From the NCBI RefSeq assembly GCF_009664855.1, contig NZ_CP045928.1, positions 2,598,049 to 2,662,048 of the forward strand: a stretch of DNA of 64,000 nt, given 5' to 3'. The notes under the pieces were generated by a model. The model searched no databases. It worked only from the letters and a program-made list of their open reading frames with translations, and was not told where the DNA came from. Shown here piece after piece: positions 7,720 to 17,428 of this stretch. Both the position numbers and the translations under genes were made by a program. Each line of letters opens with the position of its first letter. Positions within the stretch are counted from its first letter, which is position 1. This DNA comes from Flavobacterium sp. SLB02. GTDB lineage: Bacteria > Bacteroidota > Bacteroidia > Flavobacteriales > Flavobacteriaceae.

Positions 7720-8661
7720 ATGGAAAAAGAATTACTGTTAATGGGCGCCAATGCTCTAAGAAAAGCGGCCCTGAACGAACATGCAAAAGATTATATTCTA
7801 TCGAATGAAGTTTTATTTAAAACCATAAAAAAGGCGGCAGATCGGTATATTGGAGGCGAAACACTCGAAGAAACCATTACCAAAGTCAAAGAACAAAACA
7901 AAGAAGGTTTTAAATGTTCTATGGAGTTTATGGGCGAAAATACATTAGCGGAGAAAGAAGCTTCTCAAGCCACTAACGAATTTATTAAAATCGCTCAGAA
8001 AATTAAATCGCTGCAGCTAAATTCGACAATCTCTCTTGATCTCTCGCATATTGGTTTAAAGATATCAAACGAATTGTGCCTTAACAATTTAACTTCTATT
8101 TGCCAGGAAGCCGAAAAAAAGAATATCGAAGTAACGATTAGTGCAGAAAATATCGAAATAACAGATTCAGTTATCGACATTTATAAAACGGCTTCTACAA
8201 CTTTTACAAATACATCAATAACACTTCAGGCCTATTTATACAGATCGAAAGATGATTTTGAAGATTTAATAAAAGAAAACGGAAGAATAAGAATCGTTAA
8301 AGGTGCTTTTGAAACTCCGGAAAATCTTTCGATACCAAGAGGAACTGCGCTTGATGAACGCTATTTGTATTACATCGATCAATTATTGTCCAGAAATCAC
8401 CGTTGCGCTATTGCTACTCATCATGATCTCATTCAGAAAGAAGTTGTCGCTTTAGTTGAAAATTATAAAACGAACAAGGATTTATATGAATTCGAAAGTT
8501 TATACGGAATTCAGACACAACAGCTTATCAATTTAAAAGAACAAGGATATCCTACAAAACTATATTTTGTTTATGGTAAAGAATGGTATTTGTATTTATG
8601 CAATAGAATTGCAGAATATCCATTGAATGTATTTCAGGCTTTAAATGATATTGTAAATTAA
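7720..8661 (+). CDS. Proline-dehydrogenase-family flavoprotein with an altered substrate site
   Basis: The 313-residue protein shows the PRODH barrel motifs: Q170-A-Y-L, RIVKGAF (191-197), ATHHD (232-236), EFESLYGI (257-264), VYGKEW and CNRIAEYP (294-301). PRODH oxidises proline to pyrroline-5-carboxylate with FAD. In classical enzymes the last motif reads RRxAE.P and both arginines hold the proline carboxylate; here the first position is Asn (N295) and only R296 remains. Bacteroidota PRODHs are usually about 390 residues, so this is a short divergent member. The substrate may not be proline. It follows the ArsR regulator and converges on the malate:quinone oxidoreductase gene. Confidence 0.8.
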   Translation: MEKELLLMGANALRKAALNEHAKDYILSNEVLFKTIKKAADRYIGGETLEETITKVKEQNKEGFKCSMEFMGENTLAEKEASQATNEFIKIAQKIKSLQLNSTISLDLSHIGLKISNELCLNNLTSICQEAEKKNIEVTISAENIEITDSVIDIYKTASTTFTNTSITLQAYLYRSKDDFEDLIKENGRIRIVKGAFETPENLSIPRGTALDERYLYYIDQLLSRNHRCAIATHHDLIQKEVVALVENYKTNKDLYEFESLYGIQTQQLINLKEQGYPTKLYFVYGKEWYLYLCNRIAEYPLNVFQALNDIVN

Positions 8662-8671
8662 CGATTTAAGA

Positions 8672-10267
8672 TCAATTGACTTTTTGCAATTTGATTGTAT
8701 CCTTATGAATTTCTTTCCAGACAATTCCCAGTTTCTCACTGTTGTTTTTTCTGATCTGATTGGCTAAGGCAATATTATCAGATAATTTTTGCCCGTATGA
8801 CGGAATCATTTCTTTAATTTTAGCTTGCCATTGCGGGGTTTCAAGTTCCGTTTTATAGCATTTTTCAATTACTTTGAGCATGATCGAGACTGAAGTTGAA
8901 GCTCCCGGCGAAGCGCCCAGCAAAGCAGCGACACTGCCATCTGATGCAGTAACAACCTCGGTACCAAACTGCAATATTCCGCATTGAGTGGTTTCATCAA
9001 TTTTTATGACCTGAACTCTTTGTCCGGCTACTTTTAGATCCCAGTCTTCCATTTTTGCTTTTGGGAAATACTCTCTTAAAGCTGCTAAACGCTGTTCTGG
9101 TGTTAATACCACTTGCTCGACCAAATATTTGGTAAGCGGCACATTGTCCAGTCCGGCTTCCAGCATAGGTCTGATATTATAAAAATTAAATGATGCGGGT
9201 AAATCGCCCCAGGTACCGTTTTTAAGAAACTTGGATGAAAATCCTGCAAAAGGACCAAATAAGAGTTCTTTTTTTCCGTTGATGATTCGGGTATCAAGAT
9301 GCGGTACAGACATTGGCGGTGAGCCTACAGAAGCTTTTCCGTATACTTTTGCCTGATGCTGTGCTATGATTTCAGGATTGTTGCAAACCAGCCACTCCCC
9401 GCTTACCGGAAATCCGCCGTAACCTTTTGCTTCGGGAATATGTGTTTTTTCAAGCAAGGGTAATGTCGCACCGCCCGCACCAATAAAAACAAACTTAGCA
9501 TCGATGGTTTTGGTGGTATTGCTTTTTAAATCCTTTACATACACTTTCCAGGTTCCGTCGCTATTTCTTTTAAAATTAGTCACCTCATGATTAAGTTCTA
9601 ATTTCATTTTGCCTGATTTCAGTAAATTCGAAGCCAGTTCTGCGGTTAATGATCCGTAATTTACATCGGTACCAATATCGATTTTGGTTGCCGCCACTTT
9701 TTGAGAAGGATCACGGCCGTCCATTACAAGCGGAATCCAGCTTTTGATTTGTTTTTGATCATCAGAAAATTCCATTCCGGTAAAAAGCGGTTCTTTTTGC
9801 AAGGCCAAATATCTTTTTTTCAGGTATTTGACGTTATCATCACCAATAACAAAACTCATATGAGGCGTAGGATTGATAAATGTTTTGGGAGGTCCGATTT
9901 TTCCTTTGGATACTAAATACGACCAGAATTGTTTTGAAATTTCAAAAGACTCATTAATCTCAACCGCTTTATGAGTATCAATAGTTCCGTTACTGAGTTC
10001 CGGAGTATAGTTGAGTTCGCAAAGTGCCGAGTGTCCTGTTCCGGCATTGTTCCAGGCAGATGAACTTTCTTTGCCCACAGCATCGAGTCTTTCGTAAGTT
10101 ACAATAGACAGATTAGGATCTAGTTCGTTAAGCATATTGGCGAGGGTTACACTCATAATTCCGCCACCCACCATAACGACATCGACGGTTTCTTCGGGAT
10201 TACTTTTTTTCTCTGTGCAGGATCCTAAAATCAGGATGCACAACAAACAGCTAATACCCCTTTTCAT
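8672..10267 (-). CDS. mqo: Malate:quinone oxidoreductase with a lipoprotein signal
   Basis: The 531-residue protein has the Mqo FAD-binding start VDVVMVGGGIMSVTLA (28-43), SSSAWNNAGTGHSALCELNYTP, GRDPSQKVAATKIDIGTDVNYG, and the C-terminal QFGTEVV and LLGASPGASTSVSIML segments. Mqo oxidises malate to oxaloacetate and passes electrons to quinone. Unusually, residues 1-17 form a lipoprotein signal (ISCLLCILILGSC, lipobox LGSC with Cys17), so the enzyme would be exported and lipid-anchored instead of lying on the cytoplasmic face. A small membrane-protein gene overlaps its start by 4 bp (ATGA-type), so the two are cotranslated. Confidence 0.92.
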   Translation of the reverse strand: MKRGISCLLCILILGSCTEKKSNPEETVDVVMVGGGIMSVTLANMLNELDPNLSIVTYERLDAVGKESSSAWNNAGTGHSALCELNYTPELSNGTIDTHKAVEINESFEISKQFWSYLVSKGKIGPPKTFINPTPHMSFVIGDDNVKYLKKRYLALQKEPLFTGMEFSDDQKQIKSWIPLVMDGRDPSQKVAATKIDIGTDVNYGSLTAELASNLLKSGKMKLELNHEVTNFKRNSDGTWKVYVKDLKSNTTKTIDAKFVFIGAGGATLPLLEKTHIPEAKGYGGFPVSGEWLVCNNPEIIAQHQAKVYGKASVGSPPMSVPHLDTRIINGKKELLFGPFAGFSSKFLKNGTWGDLPASFNFYNIRPMLEAGLDNVPLTKYLVEQVVLTPEQRLAALREYFPKAKMEDWDLKVAGQRVQVIKIDETTQCGILQFGTEVVTASDGSVAALLGASPGASTSVSIMLKVIEKCYKTELETPQWQAKIKEMIPSYGQKLSDNIALANQIRKNNSEKLGIVWKEIHKDTIKLQKVN

Positions 10268-10518
10268 TTGTAACTGATTTCTATTAATATAGTGATGATT
10301 TTCGAGATCGAAAACAAAAACAGAAACACAATTAATCCTGTCAAAAAGCTAAAGGCCGGTAAAATCCATCCTCCAATACCTCTTGGTGTAAACAATAAAT
10401 AAAGCGTTCCTATTAAAGCGCCTAAACCAATAAGATAGGATAAAAACAAAAATATTGAAGCTAATATTTTTAATGTTTTTTGTTGTTTCAAAATGTCAGC
10501 AGAAGTAAAAGTAGTCAT
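10264..10518 (-). CDS. Small two-helix membrane protein upstream of mqo
   Basis: The 84-residue protein has a short polar N-terminus (MTTFTSADILKQQKT) and two transmembrane segments (about 17-42 and 49-79) joined by a short FTPRGIGGW loop. Its stop overlaps the mqo start by 4 bp, which implies translational coupling. The family is not recognised. It may help attach or supply the lipoprotein-type oxidoreductase at the membrane, which is inference from position only. Confidence 0.75.
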   Translation of the reverse strand: MTTFTSADILKQQKTLKILASIFLFLSYLIGLGALIGTLYLLFTPRGIGGWILPAFSFLTGLIVFLFLFSISKIITILIEISYK

Positions 10519-10646
10519 AGTATATTTTTATAAGTTATTAATAATAAACATTTTATATCCTTATAAAGATAAAAAAATATTTAACTACTTCTTACAAAAA
10601 GCATTACGGTTTATTCTGCTCCTGATTCTTCTTCATCTTTTTTTAA

Positions 10647-11447
10647 TTAACTACTATCACCAGCCTCTTTCCATCGCTTCTCCTCTACAGCTATTAATTC
10701 TAATGTGGCTATGATTCTTGCCAGATTATTTTCTAAAGAAATTTTGCCGTCGTGCCATTCTTTTTTATACGAATCCTTTCTGATCTGCAAAATAAAAACA
10801 CCAGTCTGAACGTACTCAGAAGTATCCTGATCTATTTGTAATGGTATTCTTTTTAGCGCTTCCCGCAGACTGAGATCGATTTCTATTTCATTTTTCATGA
10901 AAACGATACCGGTTTTATCAGGATTTTGTTCGAACCTGTGTCCTCTGTATTTTAATAACTTAATCAGGGCATCCATCAATCGTAAAGCGCGCGGTATATT
11001 TTGTGGTGCAACATTGAGATAAAGAATCCCGTTAGTATCTTTCTTCTTATCCTTATTGCCCCAATATGAAACTGTATTTTGTATACTCCTGACCGGATTT
11101 ATAAGCTGATCCGGAACTTTCAAAGGAGCTTGTAAATCCCTTTCTATGTCTTTTATTAAATCAAGCAAAGGTGTTGACTTCACTATTTTACGAAACTGGA
11201 TTTCGTATGCTTTTTTCAAAATACCTATTTGCTGAATTCCATTATACGTTAATGGTAATTTGGGTTTACCAATTCTATTGTTCTTAAACTTGATTTGCTG
11301 GTTTAACCCCGGAAAAGGAATTTGCATTTTCTCGCAGGCATTTTTTATTTTCATACTTGAAACGCCGTAATGCTTTGTTATTTGGGTCATTGGAAATTTC
11401 CAAACCAATTCATAAAGTTCCAGGCGGGTAAAAAAAACTTTTTCCAT
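10647..11447 (-). CDS. Hypothetical protein with N-terminal helix-turn-helix-like domain
   Basis: A 266-residue soluble protein. Residues 1-50 (TRLELYELVWKFPMTQITKHYGVSSMKIKNACEKMQIPFPG) match a domain seen at the start of many bacterial hypothetical proteins, with a helix-turn-helix-like TxITKHYGVSSMKIKNACEKM core. The middle is Lys-rich, and the C-terminal half (about 140-255) contains an ALRLMDALIKLLKYRGHRF and a DLSLREALKRI segment. I cannot assign a function; the N-terminus suggests DNA binding or association with mobile or defence genes, but no such neighbours are present. Confidence 0.65.
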   Translation of the reverse strand: MEKVFFTRLELYELVWKFPMTQITKHYGVSSMKIKNACEKMQIPFPGLNQQIKFKNNRIGKPKLPLTYNGIQQIGILKKAYEIQFRKIVKSTPLLDLIKDIERDLQAPLKVPDQLINPVRSIQNTVSYWGNKDKKKDTNGILYLNVAPQNIPRALRLMDALIKLLKYRGHRFEQNPDKTGIVFMKNEIEIDLSLREALKRIPLQIDQDTSEYVQTGVFILQIRKDSYKKEWHDGKISLENNLARIIATLELIAVEEKRWKEAGDSS

Positions 11448-11483
11448 AAATTATAATAGGCACTAAGATTTTAGAAACAAGAA

Positions 11484-11522
11484 AATTCATCACCTATACA
11501 TAATTTGTACAGATGATGAATT
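11484..11522 (-). terminator. Probable hairpin terminator after the efflux operon
   Basis: Perfect 9-bp arms (AATTCATCA at 11484-11492 and TGATGAATT at 11514-11522) enclose a 21-nt loop. On the minus strand the stem is followed by TTTTCTTGTTTC. It lies 16 bp past the stop of the outer-membrane factor gene. Confidence 0.5.
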
Positions 11523-11538
11523 ATTCAAAAATACCGGC

Positions 11539-12948
11539 TTACTCTACTCCGCCACCCAGGGCACGATATAGGTTGATGGCTGCATTTAGCTTTTCTAATT
11601 TTATTGCAACAACATCAAGATCATTTTGCAAAGCGCTGTTTTGCGCTACAATAACCTCAAGATAAGTCGCCATTCCGCTTTTGTACAACAAGTTGGCGTC
11701 GTGGGTTGCTTTATCTAAAGAAACCGACTTTTCTGTAGCAAGTTCCATTCGTTTATCAGCATTTTTTAGTTTTGACATCGCATCAGAAACTTCTCCAACA
11801 GCGGTAATAAACGATTGTTTGAACTGAACAACTGCTTTTTCCTGTTCCAGAACTACAATTTCATAGGCTGTTCTTAATTGGCGCTTCTTGAAAATGGGCT
11901 GTACCAAATTGGCTGCAATAGTTTTAGTTACCGAACCCGGAAAATTAAACCAGGTATCAAATTCAAACGAATTAATCCCAATTGACGGGCTCAGACTCAG
12001 CGTTGGATACATAGTTGCTTTTGCAAGTCCGGTTTTAGCATTGGCAGACATAACGGCATATTCTGCAGCTTTAACATCCGGTCTTCGGCTTAAAAGCGCC
12101 GCCGGAACCCCTGAAGATAAACTCACATTCAATTCTGCTGCGTCAAGATTTCCTGAACGTGTGATGCTGTCAGGATATTCACCACATAAAATCTGTAATG
12201 CATTTTCCTGAACCGCTATATTTGCCTCTGCTAAAGGAACCAACAATTCTGCTGTTTTTTTCTGAGCTTCTGTCTGATAAAGTGCTAATGAACTAATCAA
12301 TCCTGAGTTGTACTGCATTTGCATCATGCTTAACGTACTATTGCTCAAATCAATGTTTTTCTGTGCAATTTTAAGCTGCTCGTCGAGTCCTAAAAGATTA
12401 TAATACGACTGGGCAACTTGCACGATAATTCTCGTTTTTAACGCCGAAAGGTTTTCTTTTTGGGCAAAATAACCCGCTTTGGCATCTCTCTTTTGCATGG
12501 CGGCTTTTCCCCAAATATCAGCTTCCCATGATAATCTAAGATTAGCACTGTAATCGTCCAGATAATCTTTGCTGGTAAATTGTGCGCTCAAAGAACCGTT
12601 AAGCGAATTTTTAGACTGATAACTTCTGCTTGCTCCTGCATCAAAATCAAGTGTAGGCAATAAGGATAATTTGGCCTGTTTGTAGGTAAGATCAAGCTGC
12701 TCCATGCTTTTTATGGCGATCAGCACTTCGTTGTTTTTAACGAGGGCTTTTTCGATTAAGCTCACCAGCATAGGATCTTTATAATAACTTTTCCAGGGAT
12801 GCAAAATGGTATCTCCGGTTAATGTTATGTCTTCACGATATTTCTCAGGCGCATTTAAATCTGTTCGGGAATATTTTTTCCCTACTACGCAGGATGTCAG
12901 TAAAACACCAGCAAATAAAGAAATTCCAATTTTATATAGTACGCTCAT
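11539..12948 (-). CDS. RND efflux outer-membrane factor (NodT/OprM-type lipoprotein)
   Basis: The 469-residue TolC-family protein has a lipoprotein signal (LLTSC, Cys20), the typical opening KYSRTDLNAPEKYRE, and two long coiled outer-membrane-efflux repeats, with SRRPDVKAAEYAVMSANAKTGLAKATMYPTLSLSP marking the second. It forms the trimeric channel across the outer membrane for the pump encoded immediately upstream. Its start overlaps the permease stop by one base, so translation is coupled. Confidence 0.93.
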   Translation of the reverse strand: MSVLYKIGISLFAGVLLTSCVVGKKYSRTDLNAPEKYREDITLTGDTILHPWKSYYKDPMLVSLIEKALVKNNEVLIAIKSMEQLDLTYKQAKLSLLPTLDFDAGASRSYQSKNSLNGSLSAQFTSKDYLDDYSANLRLSWEADIWGKAAMQKRDAKAGYFAQKENLSALKTRIIVQVAQSYYNLLGLDEQLKIAQKNIDLSNSTLSMMQMQYNSGLISSLALYQTEAQKKTAELLVPLAEANIAVQENALQILCGEYPDSITRSGNLDAAELNVSLSSGVPAALLSRRPDVKAAEYAVMSANAKTGLAKATMYPTLSLSPSIGINSFEFDTWFNFPGSVTKTIAANLVQPIFKKRQLRTAYEIVVLEQEKAVVQFKQSFITAVGEVSDAMSKLKNADKRMELATEKSVSLDKATHDANLLYKSGMATYLEVIVAQNSALQNDLDVVAIKLEKLNAAINLYRALGGGVE

Positions 12949-15900
12949 TATTCTTCTTTTATAGTTTGAATTACAATCTTTTTACCGGATACTTTTTCCT
13001 GTAAATACTGAAAGAGGATAAAAAGTAACGGGATTACAAAAACTCCCAAAACCACTCCGCTAAACATTCCTATAGCAGCACTTACACTAATAGACCTGTT
13101 TCCTACTGCTGTTCCTCCAGAGGCAAACATCAACGGAATCATACCTACAATAAAGGCCAGGGATGTCATGATAATAGGTCTTAATCTCGATCTTGCACCT
13201 TCTATCGCTGCTTCGGCTATAGACAAGCCTGCATAACGTCTCTGAAGGGCAAATTCAACAATAAGAATGGCATTTTTGGCCAAAAGTCCGACCAGCATGA
13301 TTAATCCCACCTGAACATAAATATTATTGTCCAGTCCTACTGCTTTTACTCCTGCAAAGGCGCCCAGAATTCCTGTTGGAATCGAAAGCAATACAGCAAG
13401 AGGCAATAAATAACTTTCGTATTGGGCTGCCAGTAAAAAGAATACAAACAAAAGGCATAATCCAAAAATGGCAATAGTTTGGTTTCCTCCTGCTTTTTCT
13501 TCAAGACTTAATCCTGTCCATTCGTAACTGTAATCAGATGGTAATTTATCCAGAACCGTTTCAAGATTCCCCATAATTTGTCCGTTACTGAATCCCGGCA
13601 ATGCGACAGCTGTAATATTCACCGAATTATAAAGGTTATAACGGTTTACCGATTCCGGACCGTAGACTTTACGCAGTTTGACAAGGGATTTTACAGGCAC
13701 CATTTCCATTTTGGCATTTCGAACAAATATTTCATTGAATGCTTCCTGATCTGTTCTAAAAACTCCATCCGCTTTGACATTCACTCTGTAAAACTTTCCA
13801 AATCGTGAAAAATCTGCCGATTGATCTCCGGCAAAATAAGTCTGTATATTGCCTAACATTTCACGAATATTCACGCCCATTTGGCTTGCCTTTTCTTCAT
13901 CAACCTCCAGTTCAAGCTGCGGATAATCTGCCCTGAAAGTAGTATACGCATATTGTACTCCCGGTTGCTGCATGATCTGCCCAATTACTTTATCAGCCAT
14001 TGCTTTTAATGTAGCAGGATCACGCGCTGTTCTGTCCTGAAGCACTATTTCGGCACCACTGGTTACACCAAATCCTTCTACTGGCGGCATTCTTAATACC
14101 ATGATCTGACCTTCTTTTATGACCGACAATTTGCCGTTGACCATATTCAAGATTTCATCAATATCCTTAACGGCTCCTCTGTCTTTTTTAGGTTTTAGTT
14201 TTATAAATCCTAATCCGTAAGCGGTACTCGCACTATTACTCAAAATATTAAAACCTGTAATACTGGTATTTACATCAATAGCTTCAATAGTTTCAAGTTC
14301 TTTTTCCATTCTTTGAACCACTTCTGTAGTACGATCTAAAGCTGTACCCGGCGGCATGGATAAACTATAAAGCATAAAACCGTCATCTTCCATTGGTACA
14401 AAACTTTTTGGAGTACTCATCATCATCGCAATAGCGATGGCACTTATTCCTAAAACCAATCCTCCAGCAAGCCATTTTCTGCCAATAAGAAAACGAACTC
14501 CTTTGATATATTTACCCGTTAGGTTGTTGAAACCTGAATTGAATCCGACAAAAAAACGTTCTTTAAATCCATTTTTATGTTCCTCTCCTTCGTGTTTTCC
14601 ACTATGGCTATTTTTTAATAGAAGAGCACACAATGCCGGAGTAAGCGTTAATGCATTTACGGCCGATATAATAATGGCAATCGCCAATGTATAAGCAAAC
14701 TGCTTGTAGAAAATACCTGATGATCCAGTCATGAAACCAATCGGGATAAATACTGCTGACATGACCAGCGTGATCGAAACAACAGCTCCTGTAATCTCTG
14801 CCATCGCGCTATGTGTCGCTTCTTTGGCCGAAAGGCTCGAATCTTCTTCCATTTTACTGTGAACGGCTTCGACCACTACGATCGCATCATCGACGACAAT
14901 ACCAATGGCCAGAACCAAAGCAAAAAGCGTCAGGATGTTGATGGTGAACCCAAATACCAACAGGAAGAAAAAAGTTCCTACAATCGCCACCGGAACTGCA
15001 ATAGCCGGAATAATCGTAGAACGAATGTCCTGAAGAAATATAAAAACTACTATAAAAACCAGAATAAAAGCTTCTAACAAGGTCGATTTCACCTGTCCTG
15101 TCGCCTCGTCCAGTCTTTCTTTGGTACTCATTACATTGACATACTTAATACCGGGAGGAAAAGATTTTGATAATCTTTCGACTTCTTTATTGATTCCAAT
15201 CTCGATATCATTGGCATTTGAGCCTGATGTTTGTAAGATCGCCATTGTAACGGCATTTTTAGAGTTCGATTTGTTGTCACCACTGTAGGAGATTGAACCA
15301 AATTCTACTCGCGCAACATCTTTAAGCCTTAGGATATTATTACCATCGGTTTTAACGACAATGTTTTCATATTGCTCAGGTTTGTTTTTCTTTCCTTTAT
15401 ATCGAATAACGTATTCTAATGCTGCTTTTGATTCTTCTCCCAGTTTTCCCGGAGCCGACTCTAAACTTTGATCTGCAATCGCGCTGGTAACATCTGAAGG
15501 TACTAAACCTGCATTGGCCATTTTTCGAGGATCAAGCCAAACACGCATCGAATAATCTTTCTGTCCAAAAATTTGCACTTGCCCTACTCCGGAAACACGT
15601 TTTATTTGCGGTACCAGATTGATGTTGGCATAATTCTGCAAAAACAATTCGTCGTACTTTGCATTATCATCTGTATAAAGATTGAAAATAACAATCATAC
15701 TATTTTGCTGCTTCGAGGTCGTAAGTCCCATTCTGATTACTTCCTGCGGCAATTTTGGCGTTGCCTGCTGTACTCTGTTTTGTACGTTTACGGCAGCCTG
15801 ATCAGGATCGACACCTTGTTTAAAAATGACACTGATCGAAAAAGATCCGTCATTACTTGCAGTAGATTTGATGTACTGCATATTCTCTACCCCATTAATC

Positions 15901-16103
15901 TGTTCTTCAAGCGGTGTTACCACAGAACGTATAACGGTTTCACTATTTCCTCCGGGATATGAACCGCTTACCATTACGGTTGGCGGCGAAATATCAGGAA
16001 ACCTGGTTACCGATAATCTTGTAAGACCTATGATACCTAATATCACCAATACAATGGAGATAACTGTAGCCAATACAGGCCTGTCTATTATTTTCTTTAA
16101 CAT
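12948..16103 (-). CDS. RND multidrug efflux permease (AcrB/HAE1 family)
   Basis: At 1051 residues this is a full-length HAE1 transporter. It has the N-terminal membrane helix and porter start (FIDRP-like IIDRPVLATVISIVLVILG; TRFPDISPPTVMVSGSYPGG), the proton-relay helix 4 with VLAIGIVVDDAIVVVEAV (Asp-Asp pair near 405), two large periplasmic loops, and the C-terminal PTGILGAFAGV and LVGLLAKNAILIVEFA segments. It extrudes hydrophobic drugs or other toxic compounds by proton antiport. It lies between adaptor and outer-membrane factor genes. Confidence 0.95.
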   Translation of the reverse strand: MLKKIIDRPVLATVISIVLVILGIIGLTRLSVTRFPDISPPTVMVSGSYPGGNSETVIRSVVTPLEEQINGVENMQYIKSTASNDGSFSISVIFKQGVDPDQAAVNVQNRVQQATPKLPQEVIRMGLTTSKQQNSMIVIFNLYTDDNAKYDELFLQNYANINLVPQIKRVSGVGQVQIFGQKDYSMRVWLDPRKMANAGLVPSDVTSAIADQSLESAPGKLGEESKAALEYVIRYKGKKNKPEQYENIVVKTDGNNILRLKDVARVEFGSISYSGDNKSNSKNAVTMAILQTSGSNANDIEIGINKEVERLSKSFPPGIKYVNVMSTKERLDEATGQVKSTLLEAFILVFIVVFIFLQDIRSTIIPAIAVPVAIVGTFFFLLVFGFTINILTLFALVLAIGIVVDDAIVVVEAVHSKMEEDSSLSAKEATHSAMAEITGAVVSITLVMSAVFIPIGFMTGSSGIFYKQFAYTLAIAIIISAVNALTLTPALCALLLKNSHSGKHEGEEHKNGFKERFFVGFNSGFNNLTGKYIKGVRFLIGRKWLAGGLVLGISAIAIAMMMSTPKSFVPMEDDGFMLYSLSMPPGTALDRTTEVVQRMEKELETIEAIDVNTSITGFNILSNSASTAYGLGFIKLKPKKDRGAVKDIDEILNMVNGKLSVIKEGQIMVLRMPPVEGFGVTSGAEIVLQDRTARDPATLKAMADKVIGQIMQQPGVQYAYTTFRADYPQLELEVDEEKASQMGVNIREMLGNIQTYFAGDQSADFSRFGKFYRVNVKADGVFRTDQEAFNEIFVRNAKMEMVPVKSLVKLRKVYGPESVNRYNLYNSVNITAVALPGFSNGQIMGNLETVLDKLPSDYSYEWTGLSLEEKAGGNQTIAIFGLCLLFVFFLLAAQYESYLLPLAVLLSIPTGILGAFAGVKAVGLDNNIYVQVGLIMLVGLLAKNAILIVEFALQRRYAGLSIAEAAIEGARSRLRPIIMTSLAFIVGMIPLMFASGGTAVGNRSISVSAAIGMFSGVVLGVFVIPLLFILFQYLQEKVSGKKIVIQTIKEE

Positions 16104-16134
16104 GGAAAATGTTATTTATATTAAAAACAAAAAT

Positions 16135-17268
16135 TTATTTGTTGGTTTGCGGTTTCGCCGCAGTTTTTGGCACTACTTCGACACCATCATAAAGCAAATC
16201 GATACTGTTTAATGCAATCTTATCACCTGATTTTACGCCACTTTTTACAAAATAATCTGTACCTGCACTGCCGGCAATTTCTATAGGAACCATCGCCACT
16301 TTGTTACCTTCTTTTAGAACATAAACAAAGAATTTATCCTGAATATCCTTTACACTCGCCATTGGAACTGTAATTACCGAAGCTAAATTGCTATTCAGCA
16401 CTACACGGGCAGAACCTCCTGAACGCAATTGCTTTTTAGGATTCGAGAAAACGGCTTTTAAAGCAATACTTCCTGTGGTACGGTCGATATTACCACTGGC
16501 TACTTCCAGTTTTCCCTGATGCTCGTATAGGCTGTCATCCGCCAGGATTAAACTAACGGTTTGGTTTGATTTTGCATCTTTAGAAAATTCAAGATAATCT
16601 GCTTCGCTTAAAGAGAAATAAACAAAAACGGTATTGATCTCAGAAAGAATCGTAAGCGGGACCACATCTGAAGGAGTAACCAGATTTCCTATTCTATTAG
16701 GAATTCTGCTGATGTAACCACTTACCGGTGCTTTTATCAAAGAAAAATCGGCGTTAAGCTGTGAAGATCCCAATGCTGCTTTTGCCTGCGCTGCCTGAGC
16801 TGATGCTGCATCGTAATTGGCCTGCGCTGTTTTTAACTGCATGTCTGAATATACTTTTGCCTCAACAAGTGGTTTGATCTTTTCGATTTCTAATTTGGCA
16901 TTGGCAAGGTTAGCCAAAGCATTTTTGTAAGCTGCACGGCTATTATTTACCTGCTCTGCATAAACATCTGCTTTGATTTTAAACAGTGACTGGCCTTTGG
17001 TAACATAATCGCCTTCTTTAACATAAATCGCTTCAAGATAACCTGAAACCTGCGCTTTTATGTCAACATTTACAGTACCTTCAATAATACCCGGATATTT
17101 TTTTTCTACTTCGCCTGTGATCGATTTAGCCTGAAAAAAATCTACTTCAGGTTTTGGCGGCGCTACGCCTTCCGGTCCACTTTTACCGCATGAAGAAAAG
17201 CTAATGATAATCAATAAAACTACCATTTTGCTGAGTGTTTTATTATTTTGAAAAAATTGTTTTGTCAT
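16135..17268 (-). CDS. RND efflux periplasmic adaptor subunit (AcrA-like lipoprotein)
   Basis: The 377-residue protein has a lipobox (IISFSSC, Cys27) and the membrane-fusion-protein order: lipoyl half IKAQVSGYLEAIYVKEGDYVTKGQSLFKI, an alpha-hairpin of about 75 residues rich in Ala (NYDAASAQAAQAKAALGSSQ), the second lipoyl half FSLIKAPVSGYISRIPNRIGNLVTPSD, then the beta-barrel and membrane-proximal domain. It bridges permease and outer-membrane factor. It is first in the three-gene operon, 31 bp before the permease. Confidence 0.95.
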   Translation of the reverse strand: MTKQFFQNNKTLSKMVVLLIIISFSSCGKSGPEGVAPPKPEVDFFQAKSITGEVEKKYPGIIEGTVNVDIKAQVSGYLEAIYVKEGDYVTKGQSLFKIKADVYAEQVNNSRAAYKNALANLANAKLEIEKIKPLVEAKVYSDMQLKTAQANYDAASAQAAQAKAALGSSQLNADFSLIKAPVSGYISRIPNRIGNLVTPSDVVPLTILSEINTVFVYFSLSEADYLEFSKDAKSNQTVSLILADDSLYEHQGKLEVASGNIDRTTGSIALKAVFSNPKKQLRSGGSARVVLNSNLASVITVPMASVKDIQDKFFVYVLKEGNKVAMVPIEIAGSAGTDYFVKSGVKSGDKIALNSIDLLYDGVEVVPKTAAKPQTNK

Positions 17269-17428
17269 TTTATTTCACTTTTAATGAATACATAGGATTT
17301 GATGACAAAATAACAACCCAAAAGCCCCTTAAATGAACGGAACTTTACCCAACCGTATTTTTTTGATGCTGAAACGAACAATAGAACAACCGAGAAAAAC
17401 AGTGCGCTGACAGTACTGTAAAGAAGAT

